Of a DNA stretch of 12,629 nt, positions 6,882 to 12,629 are shown one piece after another. The position numbers and the translations under genes were made by a program. This stretch comes from Lentisphaeria bacterium. Lineage in GTDB: Bacteria; Verrucomicrobiota; Lentisphaeria; JABSQK01; UBA12247. Within the stretch, counting starts at the first letter, position 1. The number at the start of each line of letters is the position of its first letter. The DNA lies in NCBI GenBank assembly GCA_003477185.1, contig DMTJ01000332.1:1-12629 (forward strand), written 5' to 3'. A model generated the notes under the pieces. That model saw nothing but the letters and a program-made list of their open reading frames with translations, ran no database searches and was not told the origin of the DNA.

Positions 6882-6906
6882 GGAGCGCGGGCAGCCCGCC
6901 TACTCC
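6882..6906. repeat. GC-rich inverted repeat
   Basis: GGAG-c-GCGGGC-a-GCCCGC-cta-CTCC forms a 6+4 base-pair stem with a small bulge. The theoretical one-base loop means the real hairpin would open its top pairs. No T-run follows on either strand, so it is not a standard intrinsic terminator. It lies in the 5' leader region expected for the DUF721-lutABC transcript. Confidence 0.4.
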
Positions 6907-7098
6907 GCTTCGCAGCGATGCACCAGATGCCAGCCTTTGAAGATGAGCACGAGCTTTTTCAGTGTGATCCCGCCGTGGGGCGCGAGTTGCCATCAACCGA
7001 AGCTTCTCATAGGCCGTTTTTTTCGCCATTCTGGCGATGAATGGGGCTGGCAGTAGGTGACTGTAGCGCTCGGAAAACTATTCGATGTGATCGACACA

Positions 7099-7310
7099 TT
7101 AGTCATTGAAGCTTTGCTGAACCTGGTCCTTATTTTTATTGACGACGGAGAAGTTGAAGTAGAGGACCATGTATAAAACTCCTGAAAGCGGTCCGCCTTA
7201 TTGATGTCGTAGTCCGCATGCAGCGTGATGTAAGAGGTTGTGCGGCTTGACTCGACACGGGTCGCGATCTCGGTAGTATATGGATCCAGACGAAGCAGGC
7301 TGAGGATGAG
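7099..7310 (-). pseudogene. Possible gene remnant on the minus strand
   Basis: Read leftward from 7310, one frame gives a protein-like stretch including L-D-P-Y-T-T-E-I-A-T and YITLHADYDINKADRFQEFY, with GC-biased third positions. Near 7170 this frame turns to low-complexity Ser/Thr. A one-base shift gives a good alternative ending, MVLYFNFSVVNKNK, up to TAA at 7099-7101. The ATG of that short second part (7168-7170) also has AGGAG at 7179-7183, eight bases upstream, so it could instead be an independent 23-residue ORF. I recognise no family. The 5' part would run into the cytochrome gene, so this is at best a truncated, frameshifted fragment. Confidence 0.25.
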
Positions 7311-7313
7311 TGA

Positions 7314-9167
7314 ATGATGAAGTGGTGCGTGTGCTGGGCGACGTTCGCTCTGTCCTGCCTGGGGCAGCAAGTGACCTATGACGATGACATCCTGCCTCGG
7401 ATTCTCGGGCCATTCTGCGTGTCGTGCCACGGTCCAGGCCAGGCCTCGGCAGGGCTGCGGTTCCACACGTACGCGTCGGCGACCTCTGGGGGCGCACACG
7501 CCCGTGCGAACAGCGCAATTCAAGCAGGACGTATGCCGCAAGGCGCGCCGTTGGGGACGGCTGATCGGCAGCTGTTTCAAGCGTGGATCGAGGGTGGGGC
7601 GCTGGAGGCGGCCGTGGCGCTTCCGCCGCAGGCAGACGCCGGCGATGACTTTGAGATCCCAGAAGGCGTGGAGGCGTTTCTGGACGGCACGGATTCGTCC
7701 GATCTGGACGGAATGGTTGCGAATCACGCTTGGGCGCAAGTAGCGGGGCCGAGCGTTGCGCTCGCGCCGCTGGGACCTAGCGTTAGCTCGTTCATCACGC
7801 CGGAGGTTCCCGTAGCTGGGGCGCTGCTGACCTTTCGACTCACGGTCACCGACAATGACGGCGCGACCGATACCGACGAGATCGTGGTGACGGTGACGGA
7901 CAATAATCTGCCGCCGGTCGCCGACGCCGGGATGCCGCAGGCCGTGGAGGAGAGCGACGCCGTGCAGTTGGATGGCTCGGGTTCCGAAGATCCGGATGGC
8001 AGCATCGTCGCCTATCAATGGGAGAGGACGGTGGGGCCAGCAGTGGTGCTGAACAGCACGGCATTGGCGATGCCCACGTTCGTCGCGCCGTTGGCCGACG
8101 CGATTGAGTCGATCACGTTCAAGCTCACGGTGACTGACGATGGCGGCCTAATGGCGACTGACACCGTCGAAATCACAGTTTCCCCCCGGAACCAGCCTCC
8201 GACTGCCAAAGCTGGGGCGGATGCCAATGCGCTTGAGCTGACCGAGGCGCTATTGGATGGGAGCGCCTCGACCGATCCCGACGGTCAGATCAGCAGTTTT
8301 TCCTGGACCCAAACGCAAGGTACGGACGTCATGCTCAGTGACGACTCCTTGGCTACGCCCACCTTTGCGACGCCCGACGTCGCGGTTGCGATCGTGCTGA
8401 CGTTTCGGCTGACGGTGACCGATAATTCGGGGGATAGCGCGTCTGATTTGGTGAGCGTGACCGTTTTCCCGGAAGACACTCCCTTAGTTTCCGATGCCGG
8501 ACCAGACCGAGCGGTTCCTACGGACACGGCGGTGCCGCTAGATGGGCGGGGATCCCACGCGGGCACGGTCCAGATCGGGTCGTATCAGTGGAGTCAGATC
8601 GGGGGTAGCCCAGCCCCGGTCGATGACGCGGACCAGGTTCTGACTTTTGCGACTCTCGGTGACGTGGGTGTCGCGGTGACCTACCAGCTGAGAGTCACGG
8701 ACGAGTTTGGTCGCTCTGATACGGATACCGTCACTCTGATGGCGATGCCGACTCTTGCGCTGTCGCTGCGGCGCGGCTGGAATCTGATCAGTTTTCCGTT
8801 CGACCTTCACCCGGATGCTCAGTTGCCGGGCCAAGCTTGGCTGTGGACGGGGGAGGCGCTGGCGGCTGTGCCAACTGGCGGGCCTCACCCGAGTGGCATG
8901 GGCCTGTGGCTCTTCTCTCCCTCGGCGCATGTCTATCACGGGTTTGGCGTGGAAACCTTCAGTCCCGTGGTCTTGCCACCCGAGACTTGGTTGCCGGTTG
9001 GGCCCATTGATATCGTGCCTGCGCCGCCGGCTGCAGCGGCAGTCTTTCGCTATTCCGGCGTTTCGTACGAGCCGCTTGCGGCGGGCGACCTTATTTTCCC
9101 AGGACAAGCCTACTGGATGTATTTCCAGGATGGCGCCACTCTAGATCTGCGTGAGGCCCCCCCATGA
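7314..9167 (+). CDS. Secreted mono-heme cytochrome c / PKD-repeat protein
   Basis: This 617-residue predicted exported protein starts with a short hydrophobic signal (about 1-18). Next is a c-type heme module with C35-V-S-C38-H39 and a later R-M74-P-Q-G whose Met suits the sixth heme ligand, as in the cytochrome modules common in PVC bacteria. Four PKD/REJ-like Ig-fold repeats follow at about 105-195, 200-290, 295-385 and 390-477. Each runs A-D-A-G ... L-D-G-[ST] ... D-x-D-G ... Y/F-x-W ... F-x-L-T-V-T-D. The end (482-617) is a beta-rich domain opening R-R-G-W-N-L-I-S-F-P, often seen at the end of secreted proteins. ATG 7314 and ATG 7317 are adjacent; GAGGA at 7302-7306 fits either. The stop overlaps the lipoprotein start as ATGA. 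It probably acts at the cell surface or in the periplasm in electron transfer or adhesion. The partner is unknown. Confidence 0.8.
   Translation: MMKWCVCWATFALSCLGQQVTYDDDILPRILGPFCVSCHGPGQASAGLRFHTYASATSGGAHARANSAIQAGRMPQGAPLGTADRQLFQAWIEGGALEAAVALPPQADAGDDFEIPEGVEAFLDGTDSSDLDGMVANHAWAQVAGPSVALAPLGPSVSSFITPEVPVAGALLTFRLTVTDNDGATDTDEIVVTVTDNNLPPVADAGMPQAVEESDAVQLDGSGSEDPDGSIVAYQWERTVGPAVVLNSTALAMPTFVAPLADAIESITFKLTVTDDGGLMATDTVEITVSPRNQPPTAKAGADANALELTEALLDGSASTDPDGQISSFSWTQTQGTDVMLSDDSLATPTFATPDVAVAIVLTFRLTVTDNSGDSASDLVSVTVFPEDTPLVSDAGPDRAVPTDTAVPLDGRGSHAGTVQIGSYQWSQIGGSPAPVDDADQVLTFATLGDVGVAVTYQLRVTDEFGRSDTDTVTLMAMPTLALSLRRGWNLISFPFDLHPDAQLPGQAWLWTGEALAAVPTGGPHPSGMGLWLFSPSAHVYHGFGVETFSPVVLPPETWLPVGPIDIVPAPPAAAAVFRYSGVSYEPLAAGDLIFPGQAYWMYFQDGATLDLREAPP
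7504..7518. repeat. Dispersed palindrome copy 11 (degenerate)
   Basis: GTGCGAACAGCGCAA; encodes A-N-S-A in the heme module; the only copy between 5934 and 9392. Confidence 0.5.
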
Positions 9168-10075
9168 AGTCTTTGCTTCTTGTTTTTTTGACCGTAGCTT
9201 TGTGTACGAGCTGCCGCACCCCAGTATCGCAGCAAACCCGCTATGCGGCGCCAAAAGGGAAGTTCTCTCCGGTGGTGATCGCGAACGGTACCCAAAAGTC
9301 GCTGAACAAGCTCGGCACCGTCCGCGCTTGCGGGCACACCGCAGATTCGACGGTCTCTGTAGACCCGACTCGGCCGGCCATGTACCACGAAGTTGCGGAG
9401 TTCGCAACCGAACGTGGGAGCTATCGCAATCACATCTATCGGCTGCACTTCGAGAAGGTCCCTGTGGGCCACTTGGCGATGGGCAAGAACGTCGGGCTGT
9501 TCGTGATCGTGACCGAGAATGAAACAAACGCGCCGGTACTGATTACGACGGTGCACACCTGCGGCTGCTACGCGGCGATCGTGCCCACGTCGTATCTGCC
9601 TGCCGAGTGTCTGCCCGCGGAATGGTGTCCGGCAGAGCAGGATGTCTATGGCGAGCAGCTCACGGGCCTGCTGGAAATGAGTGGCCTGGATCTGCATCGC
9701 TGGCGGCCCGAGATCGAGCTGAAGGCGGACAGTCATCGCGTGCAGTCCATCACCAATACCCAATCCGGTTGGGACACCACGCGGCTGCTACCGATGAACG
9801 ATCTGCTGTATTTGCCGGTCGAAGATGGCACTGTTAGCATGTTCCATGGCGAGGATGATGGCGATCGGCAGGGCTACGTCCGTGGCTCGCTCAAGCCGTG
9901 GGAGCAGGCGCTGATGGGCTGGTGGACGGAGCCGTATATCGGCCGTGACAAGGCACTTGGCGATGAGGTTGCCACTGGCACTCGTTTTTACACAAGTGTC
10001 AATCCGTTCAAGCGTGATGCGTCGAACCTCTGGCACTTCGGGCGTTGGCTCGAGAATCGCGGCTGGCGGTTATAA
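9164..10075 (+). CDS. Putative Cys-rich lipoprotein of unknown family
   Basis: This 303-residue protein starts with a typical export signal (MKSLLLVFLTVALCTSC) ending at Cys17. The -3 position is Cys14 rather than Leu, so the lipobox is slightly atypical. The mature part has clustered metal-ligand candidates: Cys56-G-His58, His131-T-Cys133-G-Cys135-Y, and a short repeat E-C-L-P-A-E-W-C-P-A-E with Cys149 and Cys155. The C-terminal third is Trp-rich (W-x-G-W-W, W-H-F-G-R-W). I do not recognise the family. Its ATG overlaps the cytochrome/PKD stop, and the next gene follows after two bases. With the heme protein upstream, a role in redox, metal or cofactor handling on the envelope is a reasonable guess but no more. 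One perfect-core palindrome copy (9393-9407) encodes V-A-E-F-A. Confidence 0.7.
   Translation: MKSLLLVFLTVALCTSCRTPVSQQTRYAAPKGKFSPVVIANGTQKSLNKLGTVRACGHTADSTVSVDPTRPAMYHEVAEFATERGSYRNHIYRLHFEKVPVGHLAMGKNVGLFVIVTENETNAPVLITTVHTCGCYAAIVPTSYLPAECLPAEWCPAEQDVYGEQLTGLLEMSGLDLHRWRPEIELKADSHRVQSITNTQSGWDTTRLLPMNDLLYLPVEDGTVSMFHGEDDGDRQGYVRGSLKPWEQALMGWWTEPYIGRDKALGDEVATGTRFYTSVNPFKRDASNLWHFGRWLENRGWRL
9393..9407. repeat. Dispersed palindrome copy 12
   Basis: TTGCGGAGTTCGCAA, exact consensus with G/C flanks (9392-9408); encodes V-A-E-F-A-T in the lipoprotein. Confidence 0.9.
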
Positions 10076-10077
10076 AA

Positions 10078-11151
10078 ATGCGGCGCTTGGCGATCGGCGT
10101 TGCGATATTCGCAACCTTGGCCCTGTGCGCCGATCAGGCCGCAGAGCTTGAGGTAGCCCGGGCCGAGATCCTGCGGTTGCAATCGCTGGTCAGATCTCTG
10201 GGTGGAGATCCGAGTGAGGCCGCATCTATTTCGGCGAAACCGGACCGTTCGCTGACTTGGTCTAGCTCCATGCATATGCTCTATCCGTCTGCGGTGACCG
10301 TCCCGAAGAAGAAAGTCTACGGGCGCATCATCCACATCTCTAAAGACTCTGTCCAGGCGAAGGCAAACGGCAATCGCACGGAAACGGAACCCTTGCACAA
10401 TGCGTTGGGCCTCGATAATGAAGTGCGCATTGGCCTGGGTGCAGGCTACGGCCTGACCGATCGCTTCGAGATCTTTGGCCAGCGGAGTGTCGGACGGGAC
10501 ATCACCACCGGCACGCGGACCGAGGATTTTGGCGGATTCCTGGTCGATGTCCCCGATGTCAGCAGCTATGACACGTATGATATCTTGGGGAAATATCAGC
10601 TGCGACAAGAGCATGAGCATGGCTTTAACCTGTCGCTGTTAGCGGGAACATCGATCATGCTTGAGGATGATGAATCGACGAGCCTGTCTTTGGATCTTGG
10701 CATGATCGCTGAGCGGTCCTTTTGGGGCCAGCGCGTCTATCTGGGCAGCGGGCTGCTGTTTGCCTCGCGGTCTGACTTCCAGTCGACGGTGAGCCCGCAT
10801 GCGAACACCGCATTGCCGAAGCGCCATCCGAATGAGCCCGACTCGGTGGGCTCTCGCAGCGATGGGGAGGATCATACGGTCGCAATCCCGCTGACGCTGC
10901 GTCTGGCGATTACGCCGCAGTTTCAGCTGTTCGCCGAAGCCGTCGCGCCTGTGGATGGCTACGACACGGGCGAAGGGCCATCTTTGGCGGTGGGCGCGCG
11001 GTTGCTAAAACTGCACTACGGGCACTTCGTGGCCGAGTACAACTTGTTCGCGACCAACACCTCCAACACGGCCTTCAATGCCACCATGACGGGCGGTTAC
11101 AAGCAGGACGTTTTGGACATCTTCGGCTTCAACATCTCGGTGCGTTATTGA
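10078..11151 (+). CDS. Predicted outer-membrane beta-barrel protein, DUF5777-like style
   Basis: The 357-residue product has a signal peptide (MRRLAIGVAIFATLALCA), a short predicted coiled-coil (about 22-45, A-E-I-L-R-L-Q-S-L-V), and then alternating amphipathic strands. Typical are NEVRIGLGAGYGLTDRFEIF, Y-D-I-L-G-K-Y-Q-L-R, and F-N-L-S-L-L-A-G-T-S. It ends F-N-I-S-V-R-Y, the aromatic C-terminus expected of barrels inserted by the BAM machinery. The G-x-G-Y-G-L-T-D-R-F-E pattern resembles DUF5777-type barrels, which in Bacteroidota often lie beside c-type cytochrome genes; that family assignment is from memory. The start ATG lies two bases after the lipoprotein stop without a clear ribosome-binding site, so translation is probably coupled. 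The next gene begins 122 bases on. Confidence 0.65.
   Translation: MRRLAIGVAIFATLALCADQAAELEVARAEILRLQSLVRSLGGDPSEAASISAKPDRSLTWSSSMHMLYPSAVTVPKKKVYGRIIHISKDSVQAKANGNRTETEPLHNALGLDNEVRIGLGAGYGLTDRFEIFGQRSVGRDITTGTRTEDFGGFLVDVPDVSSYDTYDILGKYQLRQEHEHGFNLSLLAGTSIMLEDDESTSLSLDLGMIAERSFWGQRVYLGSGLLFASRSDFQSTVSPHANTALPKRHPNEPDSVGSRSDGEDHTVAIPLTLRLAITPQFQLFAEAVAPVDGYDTGEGPSLAVGARLLKLHYGHFVAEYNLFATNTSNTAFNATMTGGYKQDVLDIFGFNISVRY
10100..10114. repeat. Dispersed palindrome copy 13
   Basis: TTGCGATATTCGCAA, with G/C flanks (10099-10115); encodes V-A-I-F-A-T in the barrel signal peptide. Confidence 0.8.
10799..10813. repeat. Dispersed palindrome copy 14 (degenerate)
   Basis: ATGCGAACACCGCAT; encodes H-A-N-T-A-L in the barrel gene. 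Confidence 0.55.
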
Positions 11152-11273
11152 TTGACCTCGAGCGCTCGCGCGAGGGCGCGCTGCAAATCGCGGATTTGGC
11201 GGTATAGGTACAGGCTACCCCTAAGGCCGCTTGATCCGTGACTGCGAATGACTATGGTAGTGCACGAGTGCAT
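11152..11273. other. Spacer with weak GC hairpin
   Basis: These 122 bases after the barrel gene begin with a self-complementary GC-rich stretch, CCTCGAGCG-CT-CGCGCGAGG (about 11156-11175, one mismatch). No T-run follows, so termination here is not supported. No clear promoter is seen. The downstream frame is already open from GTG 11238. Confidence 0.3.
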
Positions 11274-12206
11274 ATGATAGTGAAACAATCCATATCCGTG
11301 ACTAAGAACACGGTTCGCCAGCTTTTGGCGGACCCGTTCTTCCTTGTCTTGCACCTTGGCCTGATCACCTTGCTGGTTCTGCTCGGGGAGATGCCGGGAT
11401 TTACCTATGGCGAGCACACGCGGTTGCTACGCGATCAATGCCAATCTCTGATCTTTATCCTCGGCTGCCTTGGCGGGTGCTTCTTATTGATTCGGGCGGT
11501 GACTGATGAATTACGCCGGGGGGCGGCACCGGAATTGCGGAGTCGGCCGATTCTTCCGTTTGTGCTGATCACAGGAAAGTGGACGGGTTGCGCGATCTGT
11601 CTGCTGCTATTCTGCGTGACCGGGCAATCGGGATTTGCCTGGGTTTCACAAGTGGCGACGGAGACCGGGGAGATTGACCAACTGGCGCTGTTGATGCTGC
11701 CTGGGCTGGTTCTGCTGGTCCTGATCGGCGCTGCTATCTGGCAGGGCGTATTCGGCGGCAGTTTCGTGCTCCCTGCGAACTTCGCAATCGCAGTCGCTGT
11801 GTTACTGGGGGCGGTGATTCGCACCTTATTGGGGAGCCATACGGACATGACCGGCGTTCAGAGCGGGGTGTTCCTGGTGCCGGCGATGCTTATTTTTCTG
11901 GCCATTCTACTGCCGGTCGCGGTGCTTTGGGACTCTCCCGTGGTGTTCGGCTGTGGGCTGGCTGTGTTTTTTCTGGGGTTGATCACGAATGCATCGGTGA
12001 CTGCTGATCTGAGCGGTACCGCTGGCATGGTGATGGGCGGGGTGCTGCCGGATTGGCAGCTGTTCTGGCTGACTGATTTTCTAGCGGATGGCGGCATGAT
12101 TACCGGCGCTTTTGTGGTTGATTGCGTGCTGCGCGTGTTGTTCTTTATGCTGTTGTGCCTACCCCTGGCCACCCTGCTGTACGAGCGGCAGGAGGTCCAA
12201 GGGTGA
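11274..12206 (+). CDS. ABC-2-like multispanning membrane permease
   Basis: This 310-residue inner-membrane protein has about seven or eight hydrophobic segments, for example FFLVLHLGLITLLVLL, LIFILGCLGGCFLLI, LMLPGLVLLVLIGAAI, FLVPAMLIFLAILLPVAVLW and VLRVLFFMLLCLPLATLL. The N-terminal layout is cytoplasmic helix, first span, extramembrane loop, second span, then I-R-A-V-T-D-E-L-R-R...R-S-R-P-I...I-T-G-K-W-T-G. It matches ABC-2 permeases of the NosY/COG1277 style, where the charged E-x-R-x...S-K-P...L-G-K motif joins the ATPase. No ATPase gene is visible; it could lie beyond the window. I favour ATG 11274, because homologues of this kind start close to the first helix. GTG 11238 in the same frame is possible. 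The stop overlaps the next start as GTGA. Confidence 0.6.
   Translation: MIVKQSISVTKNTVRQLLADPFFLVLHLGLITLLVLLGEMPGFTYGEHTRLLRDQCQSLIFILGCLGGCFLLIRAVTDELRRGAAPELRSRPILPFVLITGKWTGCAICLLLFCVTGQSGFAWVSQVATETGEIDQLALLMLPGLVLLVLIGAAIWQGVFGGSFVLPANFAIAVAVLLGAVIRTLLGSHTDMTGVQSGVFLVPAMLIFLAILLPVAVLWDSPVVFGCGLAVFFLGLITNASVTADLSGTAGMVMGGVLPDWQLFWLTDFLADGGMITGAFVVDCVLRVLFFMLLCLPLATLLYERQEVQG
11773..11787. repeat. Dispersed palindrome copy 15
   Basis: CTGCGAACTTCGCAA, containing the perfect palindrome TGCGAA-C-TTCGCA; encodes P-A-N-F-A-I in the permease. Confidence 0.85.
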
Positions 12207-12629
12207 AGCAAGTCGCACGCGGTCAGGCAAAAATGGCTTTTGTCGTCAGCGGGATCTGCCTGGTTGCGGCGCTGACGCTGTATGTGATGGCCTTTCAGAT
12301 GTTGGCCGAGCTGCCGAATGCGTTCGTGCTGCAAACGGCTAACCTGCTGATTCTAGCCGGGTTGACGGCGCTGCTGTCCGGGTTTCATGCCCATACAGCG
12401 GTGCTGGCGGCAGACGAACGGGCGGAGGCTGACGGTGCGCCCAAGCAGGACGATATGTTCGGCGAAGGAATCGATGCTGGGCAACGCCGGCAACGGGCGC
12501 TGTCACAGTTCGAGAAGGGCGTGATTCCGGTGATTCTGCTTGGCTTTTCGGCCTTGGAAGTGGTGCTGGCAGTTTTCGTGCTGCGCGGTGTGAAGCCGGT
12601 GGAAATGCTGGCCTTGCGGGATGCGAACC
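12203..12629 (+). CDS. Predicted membrane protein, 3' end outside window
   Basis: From GTG 12203, overlapping the permease stop (GTGA) with a good AGGAGG-like run (CAGGAGGT at 12189-12196), the frame is open for 142 codons to the window edge. The product opens MKQVARGQAKMAFVVSGICL. It has two hydrophobic N-terminal segments (about 12-32 and 42-62), a charged cytoplasmic-type loop of about 45 residues rich in D/E/R/Q (A-A-D-E-R-A-E-A-D), and a third segment around 108-128 (VIPVILLGFSALEVVLAVFVL). I recognise no family. The overlap implies it is made with, and probably works with, the upstream permease. Confidence 0.7.
   Translation, partial: MKQVARGQAKMAFVVSGICLVAALTLYVMAFQMLAELPNAFVLQTANLLILAGLTALLSGFHAHTAVLAADERAEADGAPKQDDMFGEGIDAGQRRQRALSQFEKGVIPVILLGFSALEVVLAVFVLRGVKPVEMLALRDAN

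Larger units (their letters stand above)
6769..7313. other. Divergent intergenic region, no intact gene
   Basis: These 545 bases separate the - strand lactate operon from the + strand cytochrome cluster and should hold both promoters. I find no convincing -35/-10 pair with normal spacing for either direction. TTGACT at 7247-7252 is followed by TAGTATA only after 21 bases. The stretch contains a GC-rich inverted repeat (6882-6906), seven T at 7017-7023 next to a short CGCCA-TTC-TGGCG hairpin (7024-7036), and a possible - strand gene remnant (7099-7310). No tRNA, riboswitch or clear lactate-regulator operator was recognised. Confidence 0.6.

Noticed and set aside
7017..7036. T-run plus CGCCA/TGGCG hairpin as terminator
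   Set aside because: The T-run precedes the hairpin on the plus strand and would be an A-run after it on the minus strand; neither orientation makes a terminator.
7247..7280. Promoter TTGACT ... TAGTATA ahead of the cytochrome gene
   Set aside because: Spacing of 21 bases is too long for a standard sigma-70 promoter and the -10 match is poor.
7717..7731. TTGCGAATCACGCTT as another palindrome copy
   Set aside because: The right arm is incomplete, so it fails the TGCG-N5-CGCA rule.
6993..8018. Long 341-codon minus-strand open frame opposite the start of the PKD gene
   Set aside because: Arg/His-rich composition without domain structure, antisense to a well-supported exported protein; a mirror of GC-rich codons. 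Only its 7099-7310 part outside the PKD gene looks at all coding-like.
11156..11175. Intrinsic terminator after the barrel gene
   Set aside because: The stem has a mismatch and almost no loop, and no T-run follows.
11535..11549. TTGCGGAGTCGGCCG as another palindrome copy
   Set aside because: The left half matches fully but the right arm CGCAA is lost; possibly a degraded copy, not counted.
585..11787. The dispersed palindrome as a CRISPR array or insertion-sequence end
   Set aside because: Copies are irregularly spaced by hundreds to thousands of bases inside intact genes, without spacers, transposase or target duplications.

Overview
The window (about 12.6 kb, moderately GC-rich, no RNA genes seen) looks like chromosomal DNA of a Gram-negative heterotroph. 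A protein with a sorting signal, one heme motif, Ig-like repeats and a GWNLIS-type C-terminal domain, followed by a lipoprotein and a predicted outer-membrane beta-barrel, points to a two-membrane cell. The gene styles would suit the Verrucomicrobiota/Lentisphaerota/Kiritimatiellota group, but that assignment is tentative and rests on protein style, not on a phylogenetic marker.

Region 1 (1-715, + strand) is a decaying L-arabinose locus. It holds the 3' two-thirds of araD, with a conserved Tyr codon replaced by amber TAG at 14-16, and then only the first 80 codons of araA. Region 2 (716-1756) is orphan DNA beyond the araA breakpoint. It carries hydrophobic reading-frame pieces, a probable frameshifted small membrane gene broken at a run of seven G, and a 45-codon ORF with a good ribosome-binding site.

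Region 3 (1760-6768, - strand) is a compact five-gene operon in which every junction overlaps by 4-7 bases. In transcription order it runs: a DUF721/DciA-like protein, LutA, LutB, LutC (the L-lactate oxidation complex), and a 624-residue fusion of aldo/keto reductase, P-loop kinase and zinc-type HAD phosphatase. Region 4 (6769-7313) separates divergent genes and holds no convincing intact gene. It has a GC-rich inverted repeat and a possible - strand gene remnant.

Region 5 (7314-12629, + strand) starts with a secreted mono-heme cytochrome/PKD protein, a Cys-rich lipoprotein and a beta-barrel protein resembling the DUF5777 style, all tightly packed. After a 122-base gap come an ABC-2-like multispanning permease and a second membrane protein that runs off the window. 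The first three plausibly form a cell-envelope module; the last two plausibly form a membrane complex.

The strongest unexplained signal is a dispersed 15-base imperfect palindrome, consensus TTGCGRANTYCGCAA. Fifteen copies keep TGCG-N5-CGCA, where about 0.2 would be expected by chance. They are scattered through unrelated genes on both strands, and 12 of the 14 inside recognisable coding sequence lie in the same codon register (GCG-NNN-NNN-GCA, Ala-x-x-Ala). This behaves like a highly iterated palindrome or an uptake-signal-type genomic repeat.
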